NCBI GenBank assembly: GCA_004380135.1
Contig: QXCR01000032.1
Coordinates: 62,001-126,000 of the forward strand
Source: Stemphylium vesicarium
Taxonomy: Eukaryota; Ascomycota; Dothideomycetes; Pleosporales; Pleosporaceae
Reading direction: 5' to 3'
DNA: 64,000 bases
Shown here: positions 50,759-61,404 of the stretch, piece after piece
Layout: the number at the start of each line of letters is the position of its first letter
Position numbering within the stretch: the stretch's first letter is position 1
Notes under the pieces: generated by a model
What the model was told of the DNA's origin: nothing
The model's input: the letters and a program-made list of their open reading frames with translations, nothing else
The model's database searches: none
Position numbers and translations under genes: made by a program

Positions 50759-52137
50759 ACGAGTAGTGTATCGGCCAAGACGTCTGGCTTCGTCCGACAA
50801 CGGCTGTATTATGCCGTTCTAATGGGTCTCTGGGGAGGGCAAAGGGCCCCATCGAAGGGTCCAGTGTGGAATCCAGGCCCGGTAGTGGTTCTTTAGACCA
50901 GACAGGAGCTCGTTGCGAAGCTGTTAGGTGCTGCGTACAACCTGGAGTACCACGGAAGCTCGGCATGCGGGTGACATATGCCTGCGTCCCTTGAGGCTCA
51001 CAAGATCCTGGGGTAAGCATAGATATTCTCCAGCCAATTTACCTTGATGCCACGACTGATTGGCGGGCGCTTGTTTCGGTAATGCACTCCACAGGACCCT
51101 CGTTTCTAGAGATAAGCGGCAGTCACGCGACAGGAGCCATTGTCGTTTGAGCAGCCAAGTCACAGGGCGCGCCCAGTGCTAAATCACCGAATGGCATGTC
51201 GTGCATTACGCTCTTCGGCCTAGGCGACCACAGGGATCGGAAAGGGCGTTAGTCAGAGTTTGCCCCGGGTACCTGCTCGGGTAATCTGGTCAAGCCCCGC
51301 CGAGGCCCGGGATGGCGCGGATCGAAATGCTTGTCGCGCCCCCAAAACAGCCACAGAGCCAGCCCTACCGAACGCTTAGGTTGCACTGCAGCTCGTCATC
51401 ACGCAGTTGCAAGTGCTGATTTCCGCCCTGGGTTGCCTGCGCGAGGTTTTTCGTATCTTCTATCGCTGCGCACTGATTCGGTTGACGCGCCTAGCCCCGA
51501 TGGAGGCGATGTCACCCAGAGCACGTCCCATGGTTTTGCACGCAGACACGTAAAAAGGTGAAAATTTTACGTCAACTGCAACGCGCCATGTGGACCGCGT
51601 CATTACCAACGCCACTAGAAGCGCCGCTTCTAATCGCACGTACCGTCGGATGGTACGATGCGAGCCTTGAGCCGACGAGGGCTAACATGCTCGATAGCAC
51701 ACTGTCGGTCAATGTCGGTCGCCCACTACCTTGGGAGCGCGCGGGGGAGAGAGGGCCGCTTGGAACATTCTATTACACATGCAGAACTTGCGGAGAGATA
51801 AGCCCTTCTGATATAAGGCGAGGGCCTGGTCGCCTGGCTGAAAGAAACGGTTAATCGTGCGTGCTGCTGACTGCTCTGCTTGTTCTATCCGTCCCACGGT
51901 ACGTCAGAGGGAATTTCGAAATCACTCGCCTCGTTTTCCCATCTTCCATCCTTTATAACCGACGACCGGTCCCGAGACCTGCACTGCAACTACCGCTTTC
52001 GGGAGAGACGATAGACTAGCTCTACACCAACGGCAGCCACCAAAACCACGCGAGCGCCCTCGGATTCCGCTCTCTTTCACTATATACCTCATACTGCCCG
52101 AAAATATCCTTACTTGGATATCCGACCATAGTCCAAC
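50759..52137. promoter_or_regulatory. Upstream region of the amino-acid permease
   Basis: About 1.4 kb without a supported gene. GATAAG sites at 51111-51116 and 51797-51802 match the HGATAR motif of nitrogen regulators (AreA/Nit2), which would suit an amino-acid permease. An ACTATATACC TATA-like box at about 52079-52088 lies 50-60 bp before the ATG. The regulatory role is inferred from motifs. Confidence 0.4.
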
Positions 52138-53595
52138 ATGCAGGAGGTATCCCATCCACAGTACGCTGCCCCAGGCGCGAATGGCGTCAACACCACGTCG
52201 CCCCATTACGCTGCTCCTCCAAACTACCGTCTCGACGACATCTCTTCTGACGGCAAGAAAAGCGACCCCGAGCTCATGATGCCCGTCGACAAGACCGCCA
52301 CCGTCCAGGAAGGATCCGAGAAGTTCAACCGCCTTGGTTGGCAGCAACTCACCGTCTGTCTGATTGTGGAGGCTATCGCGCTCGGTTCCCTCAGTATCCC
52401 CAGCGCGTTCGCTACACTCGGCATGGTTCCCGGTGTCATCATGTGTGTGGGTCTTGGTCTAGTCGCCATTTACACATCCTACGTTGTCGGTCAGGTCAAG
52501 ATGCGCTATCCCCATGTCTGCCATTACTCGGATGCTGTTGAGCTCATCTGGGGCAAATTCGGAAAGGAATTGACTGGTGTCATGTTTGCGCTTTTCCTGA
52601 TTTTGCTCGTTGGATCCCACGCCCTCACTGGAACCATTGCCTTCATCAACATCATCGGCGACTACGGCACCTGCGCCCTTGTCTGGAGTGTAGTCTCTTT
52701 GATCATCCTCCTGGTCCTTGCGCTGCCGCCCACTTTCCACGACTTCGCTTTCTTGGGATACATCGACTTTATCAGTATCATCGCTGCCATTTTGATCACC
52801 ATTATCGCGACTGGTATCCAGGCTCACGATGCGCCCGGTGGTCTGAGTGGCGTTAACTGGTCTGCGTGGCCTCAGCCTGGAACTTCCTTTTACGAGGCCT
52901 TCCTTGCAACCACCAACATCATCTTCGCCTACTCCTTCGCCGTCTGCCAATTTTCCTTCATGCAAGAGATGCACACCCCGAGAGACTACGTCAAGTCCAT
53001 CTGGGCTCTCGGTCTGATCGAAATCTTCATCTACACCGTCACTGGTGCGCTCATCTACGCTTTCGTTGGCCAGGAGGTCAAGTCGCCCGCCCTCCTTTCC
53101 GCTGGTAACACCGTCTCCCGCATCGCCTTTGGTGTCGCGCTTCCCGTCATCTTCATCTCTGGTTCCATCAACGGAACAGTGGTCAGCCGTTACCTTATGG
53201 ACCGCATCTTCCCTACCTCTCCCATCCGTTACGTCAAGGACGTCCGTGGCTGGGGTGTCTGGATCGGTCTCATCACCATCGTTTCTGTTATTGGCTGGAT
53301 CATCGCCGAGGCCATCCCCTTCTTCAACGCCCTGCTTGGTCTCATCTCTTCGCTCTTCATCTCCGGTTTCACTTTCTACTGGCCCGCGCTCTTCTGGTTC
53401 CAGCTCATCAAGGAGGGCAAGTGGAACTCTTCGACCAAGAATATTGCGCTCAGCGTCCTGAATGCCATCGTATTCCTCATTGGTCTGGTCATTTTGGGTG
53501 CCGGAACCTACTCGTCCGTCGAGGATATCATCACACAGTACAACTCTGGTGATGTCAGAGCTGCATTCACTTGCTCAGCTGTCTCGTACACTTAA
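52138..53595 (+). CDS. AAAP-family neutral amino-acid permease (Mtr-like)
   Basis: A single exon gives 485 residues of the amino acid/auxin permease family, close in type to the Neurospora neutral and aromatic amino-acid permease Mtr. About 60 hydrophilic residues come first. Roughly eleven membrane helices follow, starting LTVCLIVEAIALGSLSIPSA, the conserved first helix with its broken, substrate-binding GSLSIP turn. FSFMQEMHTPRDYVKSIWAL is the conserved cytosolic loop of the family. The last helix ends at VILGAGTYSSVEDII. Codon usage is strongly biased to C-ending codons, suggesting high expression. It probably acts at the plasma membrane by proton symport. Specificity is inferred from family only. 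Confidence 0.9.
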   Translation: MQEVSHPQYAAPGANGVNTTSPHYAAPPNYRLDDISSDGKKSDPELMMPVDKTATVQEGSEKFNRLGWQQLTVCLIVEAIALGSLSIPSAFATLGMVPGVIMCVGLGLVAIYTSYVVGQVKMRYPHVCHYSDAVELIWGKFGKELTGVMFALFLILLVGSHALTGTIAFINIIGDYGTCALVWSVVSLIILLVLALPPTFHDFAFLGYIDFISIIAAILITIIATGIQAHDAPGGLSGVNWSAWPQPGTSFYEAFLATTNIIFAYSFAVCQFSFMQEMHTPRDYVKSIWALGLIEIFIYTVTGALIYAFVGQEVKSPALLSAGNTVSRIAFGVALPVIFISGSINGTVVSRYLMDRIFPTSPIRYVKDVRGWGVWIGLITIVSVIGWIIAEAIPFFNALLGLISSLFISGFTFYWPALFWFQLIKEGKWNSSTKNIALSVLNAIVFLIGLVILGAGTYSSVEDIITQYNSGDVRAAFTCSAVSYT

Positions 53596-54089
53596 ATGCG
53601 GGATAGCTTGAACCTGTATATATATCAGGAAGCCCTTGAACGGGTGCTTTATTTTTACGTCTCATGAGTCTAGCGTCAGCTTAGCGAAATCTTATTCAAA
53701 GTTAATTCACCACATGGTCCAATATTGCCAATGCACGTTGCAAAGACAGTGAATGCTAGAACCGTCCGCTGCGGAACACGCGGCTTGCCTTGTGTTGCTT
53801 TTTCTACGTGCATGAGGGTTCAAGATTTGAAAAATCTTAGTAAACAGTACTGCTCTGTATTGCGGATATGTTTGCTTGTTGGACAATTAAGATGATAAAA
53901 TTCGCTGAGTGCGCTTTCCTCAACCATGGTTCACCAGTTGCGCTTACCTTCACCCAGAGTTCAACTTCACTTCTCACATGCTCGCTAATCTAATTGTAGA
54001 CTAGCGCGGATGATGACGCAGCTATATCATCCTTGGCCAACCTCACGACACCAACCTTGACAGCTGTGGCCGAACACAGGACCGCAACC
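53596..54089. other. Intergenic region
   Basis: These 494 bp hold the permease 3' UTR and the promoter of the next plus-strand gene. No gene was seen. Confidence 0.45.
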
Positions 54090-55700
54090 ATGGGATACGT
54101 AGACGACATGTTCTACAATTTCGGTATTCTGCAGGCACCAAGTGCACTGGCTGCACCAACTGCGCCGCCAGTGCCTCCCTCGATTTTCTCGGACCCAGCT
54201 CCAGCCTCAGCCTTACCTTCAGCCCCGAACACTACAGAAAGCGACACAATGCGGAAAAAACGCCGCGAAAGTAAAGGCAGGGCTGAAGAATGCATCCCAT
54301 CGAAGCCTTCCGATCCCGTCATTGCCGCTCTTCACGACTTCATACGGGAAGAGCGCAAGCGTAACTTCCTTTTCCTTGGGCGATACAGCCGCGGATACAG
54401 AAACCCTGAAGAGCTACTTGTGGTAAACCGAGCAGATCCTGACGACGTTACAGTTGTCAAGCAACGATCTGCTAGTCTTGAAACCACTTTCCTGGATGAC
54501 TGGTATACCTTCACCGAGTTGATCGGGCGCGGCACTCGCACGGTCGCCGTCAGCATGCCGGAAAAATACGATGGTGCTATTAAGAGCATCCTGATTGGCG
54601 ATGATGCGCACCACATGCTCGATGCAGCTACCTGGATGCGCAATCGTTATTGCACTGATCCCGACGACATCTGGGCGATGAAATTTACCGAGATGCAATA
54701 TGAAGAGCACCGAATGTGGTGGGAGGACACTGGAAAGACCCTCAAATTTCTTGACCTCCCCTCAGAGCTGCGCATCGAGATCTATCTCCACATCATCGGT
54801 CATGTCATTGTTCCAGACATCGTCACTGACTCCAACAAGCAACGCCTCGTCTTCGGAGTTGGACAGTCATTCCCGAACACGAGCCGCGCAGAACGCAACC
54901 GCGATCCCGAGATACAACGTCCAGATCTGGCCATCATGCTCGTCAACAAGCAAGTACACAGAGAAGCGATGGCCGTCGCTAACCACGACACGTTGAAGCG
55001 CTTCACCACTGTCCGCCTGTTAAAAGTACGAGGCCCAAAAACACGTCCTTCCGTTATATGGAACAACGCCCCGAGACTCGCCTTCCATATCGACACCAAG
55101 CAATCATTCCTCCGCCACGTTCAACTCGAAATGAGCGCTTACGATTACTTCGTCTCAATCGGCATCCACCCCCAACCGGGCAATCCCTTGGCCAGATGCC
55201 CCGCCAGCGCTCTCAACCTAAGCTTGTTGCACAGCATACCATCCCTCCAAACGCTTGACCTCCGCTTCGTAAGTCCAAAGCACAAGCTCGCCAGATGTCC
55301 GTGGTCCCACCCCCAAGACCAGAATTCGACGCACTCGTGCCAGAAGAAATGGATCGGCATCTTCCTCACGTTCGCCTGGGACACGCTGCACGCTCTCAAA
55401 GTGAACAGAGGCGTCAAGATCTCGCTGAGCGGCTGCATCAAGGATTCCACGCGGACGGCCTGGCAGTACCTTCTCAACGATAGCCGTGTCGATCATACCC
55501 CGCGCATCAAGTTGTGGGAAAAAGAGGTGAAGGCGGCCAAGACAGATAACATGCCTCTTCCTTGCGATTGCACTTATCCATGCGCTGGTGACGGCGCCTT
55601 GGAAGTGAAGCAGTTTGCGGATCATGAGGATACGCGGTTGAGTGGGGTGGAGGGATGGCAGGATTTGCTCGATAAGGCGTATTGGGATTTTGAAAATTAA
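54090..55700 (+). CDS. F-box-like protein of unknown target
   Basis: A single exon gives 536 residues. The start ATG at 54090 has context GCAACCATGGG; an upstream non-ATG extension is ignored. After a Pro/Ala-rich N-terminus and a basic helix (HDFIREERKRNFLFLGRYSR) comes LKFLDLPSELRIEIYLHIIG near residue 227. That is an F-box-like LPxELRxxIY segment of the kind common in large fungal families. The remainder contains leucine-rich stretches (ALNLSLLHSIPSLQTLDLRF) and two Cys clusters (PLPCDCTYPCAGDG near the end). It might recruit a substrate to an SCF ligase, but most fungal proteins of this type are uncharacterised. Confidence 0.7.
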   Translation: MGYVDDMFYNFGILQAPSALAAPTAPPVPPSIFSDPAPASALPSAPNTTESDTMRKKRRESKGRAEECIPSKPSDPVIAALHDFIREERKRNFLFLGRYSRGYRNPEELLVVNRADPDDVTVVKQRSASLETTFLDDWYTFTELIGRGTRTVAVSMPEKYDGAIKSILIGDDAHHMLDAATWMRNRYCTDPDDIWAMKFTEMQYEEHRMWWEDTGKTLKFLDLPSELRIEIYLHIIGHVIVPDIVTDSNKQRLVFGVGQSFPNTSRAERNRDPEIQRPDLAIMLVNKQVHREAMAVANHDTLKRFTTVRLLKVRGPKTRPSVIWNNAPRLAFHIDTKQSFLRHVQLEMSAYDYFVSIGIHPQPGNPLARCPASALNLSLLHSIPSLQTLDLRFVSPKHKLARCPWSHPQDQNSTHSCQKKWIGIFLTFAWDTLHALKVNRGVKISLSGCIKDSTRTAWQYLLNDSRVDHTPRIKLWEKEVKAAKTDNMPLPCDCTYPCAGDGALEVKQFADHEDTRLSGVEGWQDLLDKAYWDFEN

Positions 55701-56243
55701 GTTTCCCTTTTTCTTTTTTGGAGCACAGGTTTCATGATGGGATTTTGCTACAAAAGTCTAGGACTATACGATTGCTACTTGGGCTTTCTATCCCAGTGTG
55801 CGAATGGGGTTGGCTTTGGTAGTTGGCAGGCTTGGGTGCCATGCGTCTCTCAGATTGGAAATTGTACCTTGTAGACCTACGACGAATAGCGAAAAAGAAA
55901 TAATACTATAGCTCTACTCCGAAAAAAAACCACTGCTTGCCTTTTTTATTAGTGACTTGCAATGCCGCGGCGGCAGATTTCACAACGCAATAGAGTCGCA
56001 GCAGTAATTAAAACAAGTAAAGGTGCTATAGATAACACCTTGGACACGAGAACTTGTTCGAACGATGAGCGTGTCGAGACGAGATTTGTTTTTTGTAGAA
56101 GAATTTGGCATTTCCATCCTTGTAGTTGCCAGGGTGTGACATGATGTGCTTGGATTGTAACTATTTCAACCGGAAAAACCCATGGTAGTTGCCCATGTGT
56201 TAAGCACCGCTTTCATTCATCCAACTAAGCCCATCTCCTACCC
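55701..56243. other. Convergent 3' intergenic region
   Basis: These 543 bp lie between convergent genes, with A-runs near 55890-55930. No gene was seen. Confidence 0.5.
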
Positions 56244-57299
56244 CTACCCCTCCATCCCCTCCATCCCGCCATTCCCACTCGCACCCACGACAACCCCCAA
56301 CCCACTCTTCACCCCCACCTTCCTCACCTCATTAGCAATCCACTCACACTCATCCGCCCTCACATCTAACTCCTCCCAACCCTTCACTTCCATATCCTCC
56401 AAAATTCCATTATTCCGTCTCAACCACTGCCAGTGCAGGAGCACCTGACTAGTCTTAAGCCTAAGCAGCCACTCGCTCCAGCCCTCCACGTCTCCATCGC
56501 TGACAACAAGGTAGTCGTCTAGACCGGTGACGTGGTGCCGCATGCGCTCGCGCACGGCGTGCGTTGTAAAACCACCTGGCGGCGCAGCGATCAGGGTGGG
56601 TAGGATATTTTGGAGAAGGGAGCGGCGGTGTGGATGCTTCGCTGCGTATGCGGTAGAAGATGGTGGTATTGGAGTTTGAGACGCAGCGGGGTTCTGACTC
56701 GTCTTCGTCGTCGTCGTCGGTGGTGGTGGTAAACTAGCCACAGTAACAGGCATATCCCTCGGCCCAGTTCCACTCTCCATCTTCCACTCCCTTAACATAT
56801 CATACCGCAGCAATAGCCGTATCGCAAGCTGCTTCTTGCGGTCATACAGCCGCGCGAGCAAGGCTCTGTTCTCAGTGATTTGCTCCGGGAGAAGTGTGCG
56901 GGTTGTCAGGAAGAAGAGCTCGGTTGTCACATGCCGTGCGAAAGTTGGGGCGCTGGATTCCAACTGCGGGAGTAAAGGATTCCAGCATGCTTCTGGCGGA
57001 GGGTCTTGCAGGAGGGCGGTTATGAGGGCGGAGACGCCGGTGATGCTGCTGTAGAGGCTGCTGAAGGTGAGGATGGCATCGAGACTTGTGTCGAGGGTGC
57101 CGGTGAAGGGTGAGGGGAAGGTGGGCGCGAGGTTGTAGTAGCTTGGGAGCTTTATGGCGGCTTTCACGATGGGCTTTGCGGCTTGGGAGAGCGTGTCCGC
57201 GGATGGTGATGTCGAGCTTGCTGTGCTGGCTGCGCGCACGCCGCGGCCTCGTCGGGTTACGGGAGGGGATGTAGGCGCCGGGGTGTTGGGTGCTGCCAT
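56244..57299 (-). CDS. Hypothetical protein
   Basis: A single exon gives 351 residues that I cannot assign. The N-terminus is Thr/Pro/Ala-rich with an Arg-rich patch (TRRGRGVRAAS). Residues about 45-165 are strongly helical and Leu-rich (SALITALLQDPPPEACWNPL, ENRALLARLYDRKKQLAIRL), followed by a Thr/Pro linker and a second helical part with several Trp (EGWSEWLLRL, VLLHWQWLRR). The C-terminus is Gly-rich. Length and composition are gene-like and no introns are needed. Function is unknown. Confidence 0.6.
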   Translation of the reverse strand: MAAPNTPAPTSPPVTRRGRGVRAASTASSTSPSADTLSQAAKPIVKAAIKLPSYYNLAPTFPSPFTGTLDTSLDAILTFSSLYSSITGVSALITALLQDPPPEACWNPLLPQLESSAPTFARHVTTELFFLTTRTLLPEQITENRALLARLYDRKKQLAIRLLLRYDMLREWKMESGTGPRDMPVTVASLPPPPTTTTKTSQNPAASQTPIPPSSTAYAAKHPHRRSLLQNILPTLIAAPPGGFTTHAVRERMRHHVTGLDDYLVVSDGDVEGWSEWLLRLKTSQVLLHWQWLRRNNGILEDMEVKGWEELDVRADECEWIANEVRKVGVKSGLGVVVGASGNGGMEGMEG

Positions 57300-57746
57300 T
57301 GGGAATGGGGCTTAACTGTATTGTAGTTGTCAATTGTGGGCGCAAACTTAAATTATGTTGCGTTGTTATTATTGTTGTGTTGAGTGGTCTGGGGGCCTGG
57401 AGTTGAGAAGGGCTCATGGTGGGCGACGGAAAGTGCGGTACAAGTGAAGGTGAAGGCGGAAGTGAGAGTGGGATCGTTTTCGACATGAGCTGGGCGCATA
57501 CGACGCTTGTTCATCCCGTTTTCTTGTATTTGTATCCTCACTGTTGCCTGCGACGATGAATTTCAGACTTGATGTCGAGGTAGTGGAACACGTCTTCATC
57601 TTCTAGTGATGTCAACTTCAGTTCGAGCTAGTCGTGTTTTCTTTGCTTACAGGATGGAGACATCTTGTCGGGGCCTTTCCTCCTTTCCTCTTCGCGGAGA
57701 GCCTCTTGAAATTTTCTTCCTTCTTCTTTCTGACAATGCCACTCCA
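57300..57746. other. Intergenic region
   Basis: These 447 bp hold the promoter of the hypothetical gene (minus) and the 3' UTR of the transcription-factor gene (minus). A CT-rich tract lies near 57650-57735. No gene was seen. Confidence 0.45.
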
Positions 57747-59262
57747 TTAGCATACCGCTATCTCGTTTGCTGAGCAATTTTCGATGCCCACTTGCTCGCG
57801 ACACCACTGCGCCACTTCAATCAGATCTTCCTGACCACGCCAACTCATTGTCTTTGCACTCAGCTCCTGAACGATAGTCTTTCCCACGTGCTTGGCCCAC
57901 CAAGACTCATCAAGCCTGTACATGAGCACTCCCCAGGCCATGAAGAGTGCCACAGCGGCATCGTGCTGGCGGTTCACAGCATGGAAGAAGTCCATGTCCA
58001 CTGTCGCTATCCAGGAGAACATGGATCGCCCATTGGATTTCAAGCACACGATCTCCAGATTCTGCGACGCAGCCACGAGCGACAATAGTAGGTCGTCGTT
58101 TTGAGATAGCATCTTCGCACACAGCCTTTTGTGCAGCAGTCTGATGTCCTCGAGACAAGATGCCAAGTCGTCGTTGGGCAAGAGTGGGCTTGGTTCGCAG
58201 AAGATAGCGGCTAGGGGACCTTTATTAATGCTGTCACGGTACGTGTTCATGACGAAGCCTATGCCGCCAAAGTGCGCTATCCCACTCTGCATAACGTCGA
58301 CAGTCGAGGGTGTCGGGCTATTGTCGTAGCTTGTTGGGAACAAAGGTGAGGTCAGGGCGCAGATGAGATTGAGTACAGAGGCTAGCAGTACTGCACTGAG
58401 ATTACGCTCGGAAATCTGACCAAGTGCAACTCGGAGTCCCAAAACGCTGCGGTTTTGGTATTGCAGCGCTGTCTTGATGTGCCTGTGTGTGACGGCCGCG
58501 TCTTGCATACTACTTGCTAGATGAATAGATGCGAGCGCTAGTACAATATCCAGCAGGTAGGTGTGCTGGAGCGACTCGTGTATGGTATGATCCTTAGATA
58601 TGTGGGCATACTCGTGTGCCTGTGTATGCGAAATGCTTTGGTCAGCTGTATGCGCCTTCAGTGTGGGACTCGGAGTATCAAGACAAAGGCATAAGTGAGA
58701 TGAAACTTCCAGAATTGCTCTTGCTAGAGAAACCAAGGCAGCACACATACCGTAACACTATATGCCTTGGTGTGCCAGTGATGCAAGAGGAATAGTTCAC
58801 TCAGGTCACGATGAGGAGACGATGGTACGAGGAAACCCCCGCTTGCTACCGCCATCTTTCCATCGCTGTACTGCTGTATGCCTGAAGGAACGCAAGCATT
58901 GTTAGCTAAAGACTCCCGCCAGACGAAAAGATGGCAGAAAAAGTGTTTTCCAGATGCTTATCAATGCTACCTTAGTAGACCGGTCCGACTACGAGATGCC
59001 GGATCTCATGTGCTGACACACAGACAAAGACCCGGGAAAGACACGTACATTTATCATTCGAACCTTCGTTGTGGAGATGATGCGGCGCGCTACTGGCGCG
59101 TTTCGACTTTGTCAATGTCTTGTTCGGCCGCGTAAAGTGACATACGTCATTGCGGACGGCGCAACTTCCGCACACAGGAGAAACCTCGTCGCACTTGACG
59201 CGTCTTAATCTGCACGCGTCACAGCCGTTTCGAGATTTTTGATGTGGTCGCTTTTTGCGCAT
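57747..59262 (-). CDS. Zn2Cys6 fungal transcription factor
   Basis: Exons are 59262-59049, 58881-58751 and 58619-57747, with introns of 167 and 131 bp, long for this window; total 405 residues. Exon 1 carries the binuclear zinc cluster CX2CX6CX6CX2CX6C (NGCDACRLRRVKCD to NDVCHF) after a basic start MRKKRPHQKSRN. Downstream is a fungal-specific regulatory region of the kind following such fingers (SELFLLHHWHTKAYSV, then HTYLLDIVLALASIHLAS). It is short for the class. Another in-frame ATG at 59319 would add 19 residues. The gene lies directly downstream of the RTA1-type gene on the same strand. Target genes are unknown; control of the neighbouring RTA1 gene is possible but unproven. Confidence 0.82.
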
Positions 59263-59554
59263 TTCGAAAAGGGGGGTGCATGGGAGGGATGACAGGAGAA
59301 GACGATGATGTAGATTCATTTCCGATACTACTACATGGGTGGGTACCGCTAGTTTATAAACGGCATGGCGTGTGTGGCGCAGCACGCCCTCTCGTTCTCG
59401 TTTAGAGCGCTTCATGTGAAGACCGGTTTTTATTAGCATGCTACTCGGGTCCAGTAGTATCTAAATGTGCACAGTTGGTGAAGTTGTGAGAAATTTGGCT
59501 TGCAGAAGAACTCCCCCGGCTCAGTGCGGTTTTGCTTGCGAGCGACGTTGGCCT
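59263..59554. promoter_or_regulatory. Upstream region of the Zn2Cys6 gene
   Basis: About 290 bp, including the RTA1 gene's 3' UTR. TTTATAAAC at 59354-59362 could be a TATA element for the factor (minus sense GTTTATAAA). Confidence 0.4.
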
Positions 59555-60581
59555 CTACCTCCCTCCAGAATGCAAGCGGTAGACATCCCTTTGCTGCCTA
59601 CGGCTTGTTTCAGCCACAACATCGCCAACGTACCAGTCAACGGAGATGATCAGAACTACGGCCATGAGCAAGGCATCGAAGACGTAGATTGGCCACTCGT
59701 TGGCGAGCAAATAGCCATCATCTGCACGTCGTGTCAGCTACCAAGGGTTGCCTGGCCGGCTTGCAGAAGGGCAAACCGCTCCTTGAAGCATACATACCTC
59801 CCATAGCATACTCGATCACGCGAAAGACATTGCGCACAGTGATCAACAAGCTGACTGCATATAGCAGCAGCAGGTACCTCTGAAAATTCCACCGCGTGGA
59901 TATGATCTCCCGGCCGTTTCTATCAGCGCGGTGCCGCTCCAGGAACGCGCGCCGGTGGAATTGAACGGCAACCAGCAAGAAGAAACCAAAGACTAAGAGT
60001 TGCAAGAACAATCCACCAAGTACAGTGTACTTTCCGGAATTCCGCTCGTCTTCTGTCTCTGCATTGGACAATTTACCGGCACCGGCAGCTTGGACGAAGA
60101 AACAAACCACATCGCCTGCGACAAACACTTTGGTGACGCGCGAGGGCTTGATGGCAGCCGCCTTGTTAGCTGTCGCACTGCCTGTCGCCTGCATAATGCG
60201 GCTTAAGAACATGTAGACGGAAGCGGCGAAGAGAATGGGCGCGAGCAGAATCAGAATGGATTGTGCGATGAATGGGGCGAGCAGCGCTGGGTAGTAGTGG
60301 CTGTAGACGCGAGCACCGTAACCGACTAATTCAACTAGTATATATGTGAGCATGCGTGTGTTGATCTCGGGAGCGCGTGGCTCCCATAGACGGAAAGAAG
60401 AGCCGGGCAGCGTGCAAAACGTACAGATACCACCAACGATAAAGGGGATGCAGAACCATGTTCTTGTTTGCAGCAGTTTGAATAAGTGCAAGAGGGTGAG
60501 AAGGCCGAAGAAAATGGCAGCAGTGATGCCGAGGGCTTCGGAAGGTGTGTATGGATACAGTGATTCGTCTTGTGTAGCCAT
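59555..60581 (-). CDS. RTA1-like seven-helix membrane protein
   Basis: RTA1/RTM1/RSB1-type proteins are fungal seven-helix membrane proteins tied to resistance to sterol-binding compounds and to sphingoid-base movement. Exons are 60581-60425, 60334-59798 and 59721-59555, with introns of 90 and 76 bp, giving 286 residues. Landmarks are YTPSEALGITAAIFFG, TWFCIPFIVGG joined to FELVGYGAR, APILFAASVYMFLSRII, VTKVFVAGDVVCFFVQAAGA, RNVFRVIEYAMG joined to DDGYLLANEWPIYVFDALL. The 90-bp intron is divisible by three and has no stop, so its retention would insert 30 residues instead of killing the protein; removal restores the family sequence. Without the last intron the protein would lose helix 7. Confidence 0.87.
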
Positions 60582-61404
60582 CGTTTTCGCAACTTGTGTT
60601 AGAGAAGAGAAAAATGGGGTTGGTATTCGATAAAGGATATGATGAATGGAGCAAATTGAGGACAGGACTGATCAATCTTGCACATAATAGTAACATCATA
60701 CTGGGTGAAAGCCATTTTATTGTTTGAAGATGTAGATGATGTTTAGGGACCTGCGGCATGCGATGGAACGGGAACGAGAACGAGAACGAGAACGAAAGAA
60801 CAGGGTAAATGAAACATAATTGAGAACGAGAGCATTCAGCCACGCATGCTACTCTCAAAGCCACAGAGAAGAAACATTGCAGGAATAGTTTTAGTATGCT
60901 CAAACCTAATTAGGACCAGGTATGGGAACGAGAACGAGAGCGATGATGCAGGAAGGGCAAGGGCAGCGCGACTGTGCTAAGCGAATCGGAAACGATCCGG
61001 TCACGTGCTGTCGTGCTGCGGGCAGAATTAGCGCGTAGCTCATGTGCGAAGGCCTGGCGATGAAGACTACACACATCTATGCAACCCCAGCAATAGCTGT
61101 ATCAACACAGGTCTGCATGTTTCTTGTCGTCTGTGATTACTCTTCTTCGTCTGAGATGTCGGGCATTGTCCCCTCAGTTGTGGTCCTCGGAGCAGCTTGT
61201 GTCACGCAGCAAAACGTCATGGCATCGTCAAAGCGACAACATCGCCAATGCTGCGCACGCGGCTTCACTCCTCACGCGATGCGCCATAGCCAATGATGCG
61301 GGAGATATTACATTGAGTCATCATGATTATTTACAGTATAGGCATATACAAGGCCATGTGCCTCACGAGTCCAGACGCCACTCCTCCTGAACGGCTATTA
61401 AGAC
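60582..61404. promoter_or_regulatory. Divergent region between RTA1-like and FAD-Rieske genes
   Basis: About 820 bp holding both promoters and a hexanucleotide repeat (separate entry). Short frames at 61042-61390 show no coding signs. No RNA gene was seen. Confidence 0.45.
60765..60795 (+). repeat. GAACGA microsatellite
   Basis: About five near-perfect copies of GAACGA (GGAACG, then GAACGA repeated), with a shorter echo at about 60926-60941. It lies some 190 bp upstream of the RTA1-like ATG. In the sense of that gene it is a TCGTTC pyrimidine-rich tract. Confidence 0.7.
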
